The position numbers and the translations under genes were made by a program. DNA of 64,000 nucleotides. Source: Streptomyces pinistramenti. GTDB taxonomy: Bacteria > Actinomycetota > Actinomycetes > Streptomycetales > Streptomycetaceae. The stretch covers positions 248,001-312,000 of the forward strand of contig NZ_JAJCXB010000003.1 in the NCBI RefSeq assembly GCF_020564935.1, read 5' to 3'. The notes beneath the pieces were generated by a model. The model made no database searches and was not told where the DNA came from. It worked only from the letters and a program-made list of their open reading frames with translations. Positions 61,089 through 64,000 of this stretch are shown here, piece after piece (positions within the stretch are counted from its first letter, which is position 1; each line of letters begins with the position of its first letter).

Positions 61089-61122
61089 CCGCGCCGGTAG
61101 GTCGTGGGGTGTACCGGCGCGG
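61089..61122 (-). terminator. Hairpin after lipase gene
   Basis: Perfect 11-bp arms 61089-61099 (CCGCGCCGGTA) and 61112-61122, 9 bases after the lipase stop on the minus strand. Confidence 0.65.
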
Positions 61123-61131
61123 CGCGCGGGT

Positions 61132-61950
61132 TCAGGTCCGGTTCTTTTCCAGGGCCTCGATGTAGCGGTCCATCAGGTGGTCGCGGACGCCGTCGGAGGC
61201 CGGGGCGAACGCGTCGGCGGTGAGGCCGCGGGCGCGGTCGAAGAGGCCACCGAGGGCCGGCATGGTGTTGTGCAGCGCGCCGCCTGAGTCGATGTAGCGC
61301 AGCGCCTTGACGTGATGGAACACCGGCTCCGGGGGCAGTTGGGGCACGATGTCGTTGTTGTTCACGAAGCGGTACATGCGCTGGGCGAATGCCTTGTCGA
61401 ACGCCCCGGCGAGCAGCCGGTCGCAGGTGCGCGGCTGGCCGAAGGTGTAGACGCCGTCAGCCGTCAGGCCCGGCTCCTCGAAGTGCAGCCGGGCACCCGC
61501 GAGCATCGCCAGCGCCCCGCCCAGGCTGTGCCCCGTGAACCACACCGTCTGCTCCTTGTCGCCGAACTCCCGCACGGTGTCCAGGACGTGACTCCATACT
61601 GCGTCCAGTGCCTCGGCGAAGCCGTAGTGCAGGAAACCCACCCCGCCGGGGCCGAGCCACGGTGGGGTGGTCGCGTCGGACAGCCAGTCGCGCAGCTGGA
61701 TCGGCTCGGTGCCGCGGAAGGCCGTGACGATCATGTCGTCGTCGGCCATCGTGTACGCCTGGGTGTCCGTCAGGGGGAACGGCGGCCGGAAGGCCGTCAC
61801 GTGGTGGCGCACCCGGTCGAATCCCCAGTCGTGGGCGGTGGATTCGATGGTGCTCTCGTCCTGGTAGGCGAGCTGGGCCGCGCGCGCCATGCACAGGGCG
61901 CGGTCGACGCTGTACTCGGTGCTGCGGCGGTCGCCGGCGAAGGTGGTCAC
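61132..61950 (-). CDS. Class 3 (fungal-type) lipase
   Basis: A 272-residue alpha/beta hydrolase. The oxyanion region is MIVTAFRGTEPIQLRDWLSD, the nucleophile elbow TVWFTGHSLGGALAMLAGAR, then YTFGQPRTCDRLLAGAF, with Asp in NNNDIVPQLPP and His in LRYIDSGG/ALHN or near the end (RDHLMDRYI). There is no signal peptide, so the enzyme may be intracellular. GTG 61950 follows GGAGAG with 8-base spacing. Confidence 0.88.
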   Translation of the reverse strand: MTTFAGDRRSTEYSVDRALCMARAAQLAYQDESTIESTAHDWGFDRVRHHVTAFRPPFPLTDTQAYTMADDDMIVTAFRGTEPIQLRDWLSDATTPPWLGPGGVGFLHYGFAEALDAVWSHVLDTVREFGDKEQTVWFTGHSLGGALAMLAGARLHFEEPGLTADGVYTFGQPRTCDRLLAGAFDKAFAQRMYRFVNNNDIVPQLPPEPVFHHVKALRYIDSGGALHNTMPALGGLFDRARGLTADAFAPASDGVRDHLMDRYIEALEKNRT

Positions 61951-62172
61951 GGTGGTCTCTCCAGAAGGCGTGGGGGTGGGGGTGAAGCGGCAACAACGTG
62001 ATTACGGAATGCTCGCTATGGCTACACAGCGTAATGTCGATGTGGTGTGCCGCACCGCACGCAGCCGTCAAACCACTCGTACGTGCCACGCGGAGGGATC
62101 CGGGTCTCCGGTCGCACGCACCGGTCGGGCGGGTGAGCCTGGACGTGTCGGCTCCTAGAGGAAGGCCCCACA

Positions 62173-62613
62173 GTGAACAGCGCGCAGCACGCGAACCAGC
62201 CGGGACAGCCCGGACCGGTCAAGGGAAAAGAGCAGGCGCCGCCGCCCGAACCGGCGTACCACCCGGAGGCCGAGGTGGTCGTCGAACTCACCGAATGCGC
62301 GACGCAGGACGCCCACAGCGTCTTCAGCGCGCTGCGCACCTCCTTCGCGTGCGACCGGGCACCCGACGACGTGCCCCAGAACGTGGCCGGGGTCGGCCCG
62401 ACCGTGTGGACCGCGACCTTCGACGTGACCGACCTGCGGGGAACGGCGGAGCCGCGGCGGCTGACCGAGCCCGTGACCGTCAGCCTCCAGGGCGGCTACT
62501 GGGCGGTGGCCAGGCTCCGGGACAGCCTGGCGCCGGCCTTCGCCGTCCGGGTGATGGGCACCGCGGCGGGTGACCAGGAGCAGGAGGTCCAGCTGCGGCT
62601 GGAGAACCGCTGA
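62173..62613 (+). CDS. Hypothetical protein of 146 residues
   Basis: Starts at GTG 62173 after AGAGGAAGG. A Gln/Pro-rich N-terminus (about 35 residues) is followed by a compact alpha/beta domain (AEVVVELTECATQDAHSVFS, TVWTATFDVTDLRG, EPVTVSLQGGYWAVARLRDS, EQEVQLRLENR). There are no membrane helices or catalytic motifs. Codon use is normal and Streptomyces homologues are likely, but I do not recognise the family. Confidence 0.7.
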   Translation: MNSAQHANQPGQPGPVKGKEQAPPPEPAYHPEAEVVVELTECATQDAHSVFSALRTSFACDRAPDDVPQNVAGVGPTVWTATFDVTDLRGTAEPRRLTEPVTVSLQGGYWAVARLRDSLAPAFAVRVMGTAAGDQEQEVQLRLENR

Positions 62614-62727
62614 AACGGGCCCGGCGTGCCGCCCGGACACACCCGCGAGCAGCCGTCCGCCGACGGGCGCGGGCCGCGGACTGCTGGTAGTCAAGGAGAC
62701 AACTGCCCAGCTCCGAAAGGCGAGCGC

Positions 62728-63348
62728 GTGGAGCCCACCGCACCTCCCCAGGACGTCGCAGGACCACCGCCCGCCGACGGGCATTCCGACCTGGTCCTGC
62801 ACGTCAACGGCACAGCGCACCGGCTGACCCTGGACCACCGCACCACGGTCCTGGACGCGCTCCGCGAGCACCTCGGCCTCACCGGCGCCAAGAAGGGCTG
62901 CGACCACGGCCAGTGCGGCGCCTGCACCGTGCTCGTCGACGGGCGGCGCGCCAACAGCTGCCTCCTCCTGGCCGTGGCCCAGACCGGCCGGGCCCTCACC
63001 ACCATCGAAGGTCTCGCCGACGGCGACCAGCTGCACCCGCTCCAGGAGAGCTTCCTGGACCGCGACGCCCTCCAGTGCGGCTACTGCACCCCGGGCCAGA
63101 TCTGCTCGGCCGCCGGCCTGCTCGGCGAGGCCGCGGACGGATTCCCCTCGCACGTCACGCCGTACACCGCGGCCCCGGGCGCCCCGGTGGAGCTGACCGC
63201 CGACGAGATCCGCGAGCGGATGAGCGGCAACCTGTGCCGGTGCGGCGCCTATCCCCGGATCGTCGAGGCGGTCGGCGACGTGGCCGCACACGACGGACGG
63301 GCCGCCGCAGGACCCCTGGCACCCGCCGGCCAGGAGGTGGCCTCATGA
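62728..63348 (+). CDS. Xanthine dehydrogenase-type [2Fe-2S] subunit
   Basis: A 206-residue electron-transfer subunit of molybdenum hydroxylases. The plant-type cluster ligands are in [18 protein letters not shown] and ANSCLLL; the second cluster is in [15 protein letters not shown] and [20 protein letters not shown] roughly 30-residue loop ([17 protein letters not shown]) lies between. GTG 62728 follows AAAGG. It is coupled by ATGA to the FAD subunit. The substrate could be xanthine, an aldehyde or CO-like; xanthine is usual for Streptomyces operons of this order. Confidence 0.9.
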   Translation: MEPTAPPQDVAGPPPADGHSDLVLHVNGTAHRLTLDHRTTVLDALREHLGLTGAKKGCDHGQCGACTVLVDGRRANSCLLLAVAQTGRALTTIEGLADGDQLHPLQESFLDRDALQCGYCTPGQICSAAGLLGEAADGFPSHVTPYTAAPGAPVELTADEIRERMSGNLCRCGAYPRIVEAVGDVAAHDGRAAAGPLAPAGQEVAS

Positions 63349-64000
63349 AACCGTTCGGCTACCTGCGGCCCGGCACCGTCGTCGAGGCCGTCCAGGCCAG
63401 GGCCGCGCACCCGGGCGCCCAGTTCCTCGGCGGCGGCACCAACCTCGTCGACCTCATGAAGCTCGGCGTGACCGCACCCGACCTGCTCATCGACGTCAGC
63501 CGGCTGCCGCTCGACCGCATCGAGGAATTGCCCGACGGTGGGGTGCGCATCGGCGCCACCGTCCGCAACAGCGACCTCGCGGCCGCCCCCGTCGTACGCG
63601 ACCGCTACCCGGTGCTCTCCCAGGCGCTGCTGGCCGGCGCCTCGGGGCAGCTGCGCAACACCGCCACCACCGGCGGAAACCTGTTGCAGCGCACCCGCTG
63701 CGGCTACTTCCAGGACACCTCGAAGCCCTGCAACAAGCGGGAACCCGGCACCGGTTGCCCGGCCCGCGAGGGCGCCCACCGCGACCTGGCGGTACTCGGG
63801 CACTCCGCACACTGCGTCGCCACCCACCCCTCGGACCTCGCCGTCGCGCTCGCCGTCCTCGACGCCACCGTCGACCTGCACGGCCCGGACGGCGAACGCA
63901 CCGTCCCGGCCGCCGCGTTCCACCGGCTGCCGGAGGACCATCCCGAACAGGACACGGTCATCGCGCCCGGCGAAATGATCACCGCGGTGCAGCTGCCGCC
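63345..64000 (+). CDS. Xanthine dehydrogenase-type FAD subunit, N-terminal part
   Basis: Runs off the right edge after 218 codons. ATG 63345 overlaps the previous stop. The FAD-binding loops are complete: [20 protein letters not shown] and [20 protein letters not shown], and there is an internal [20 protein letters not shown] segment, seen in many FAD subunits of this type. With the [2Fe-2S] subunit upstream and presumably a molybdopterin subunit beyond the window it forms a hydroxylase. Confidence 0.9.
   Translation, partial: MKPFGYLRPGTVVEAVQARAAHPGAQFLGGGTNLVDLMKLGVTAPDLLIDVSRLPLDRIEELPDGGVRIGATVRNSDLAAAPVVRDRYPVLSQALLAGASGQLRNTATTGGNLLQRTRCGYFQDTSKPCNKREPGTGCPAREGAHRDLAVLGHSAHCVATHPSDLAVALAVLDATVDLHGPDGERTVPAAAFHRLPEDHPEQDTVIAPGEMITAVQLP

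Overview
The window is high-GC actinobacterial DNA, almost certainly from a Streptomyces or close relative. The signs are very strong G/C bias at third codon positions, many GTG starts, many 4-bp ATGA/GTGA gene overlaps, Tat-type signal peptides, a sugar ABC transporter without its own ATPase, a class F sortase, and gene families named from Streptomyces genomes (SAV2148/HEPN, TIGR04222, DUF1707-FHA). I see no rRNA, tRNA, CRISPR array, insertion sequence or prophage. About 70 real protein genes are supported, plus two pseudogene remnants and several tiny ORFs.

Layout. 1-3760 (minus): N-terminus of a secreted S33 peptidase, then a compact cassette of two TIGR04222 membrane proteins (one with a Gly/Ser/Cys tail of ten cysteines), an unrecognised 174-residue protein and a DUF692/MNIO iron oxidase. 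This looks like an undescribed peptide-modification (RiPP-like) system and is the most interesting item here. 3916-11998: LysE exporter, PTH2-like protein, small ABC transporter, PhoX-family phosphatase, ZapE ATPase, RibD-like reductase and a UspA-like protein. 12013-15815: an ABC exporter divergent from a LuxR-type two-component system, with a perfect inverted repeat between them. 15878-20995: murC, msrB, phosphopantetheinyl transferase, metallophosphoesterase and a PucR regulator. 21071-30953: the alpha-glucan-to-trehalose route treZ/treY/glgX(treX), interrupted by a DUF1707-FHA protein, a Tet(M)/OtrA-like ribosome protection protein with an overlapping upstream ORF, and a broken MFS transporter.

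31588-41274: SAV2148 protein, exonuclease, aminoglycoside-phosphotransferase-like kinase, a sugar ABC importer (two permeases plus Tat lipoprotein), a secreted subtilase and a GT2 glycosyltransferase. 41357-51144 (minus) is one long sulfur-assimilation operon. At its head is a cysteine-type attenuator leader peptide, followed by sulfite reductase, a small zinc-ribbon protein, cysH, cysC, a coupled 27-residue ORF, cysD, cysN, a 34-residue ORF, ssuA-like, ssuB-like, ssuC-like and a sirohydrochlorin chelatase. Together these cover sulfate activation and reduction, sulfonate import and siroheme supply.

51243-64000: GNAT acetyltransferase, class F sortase, GAF/winged-helix regulator with a putative operator, a shrunken adenylate-kinase-like protein, AidB-type acyl-CoA dehydrogenase, BrkB-family membrane protein, SpoIIE-type phosphatase, a cupin remnant, a beta-lactamase-fold esterase, a class 3 lipase, a hypothetical protein, and the first two genes of a xanthine dehydrogenase operon that runs off the right edge.
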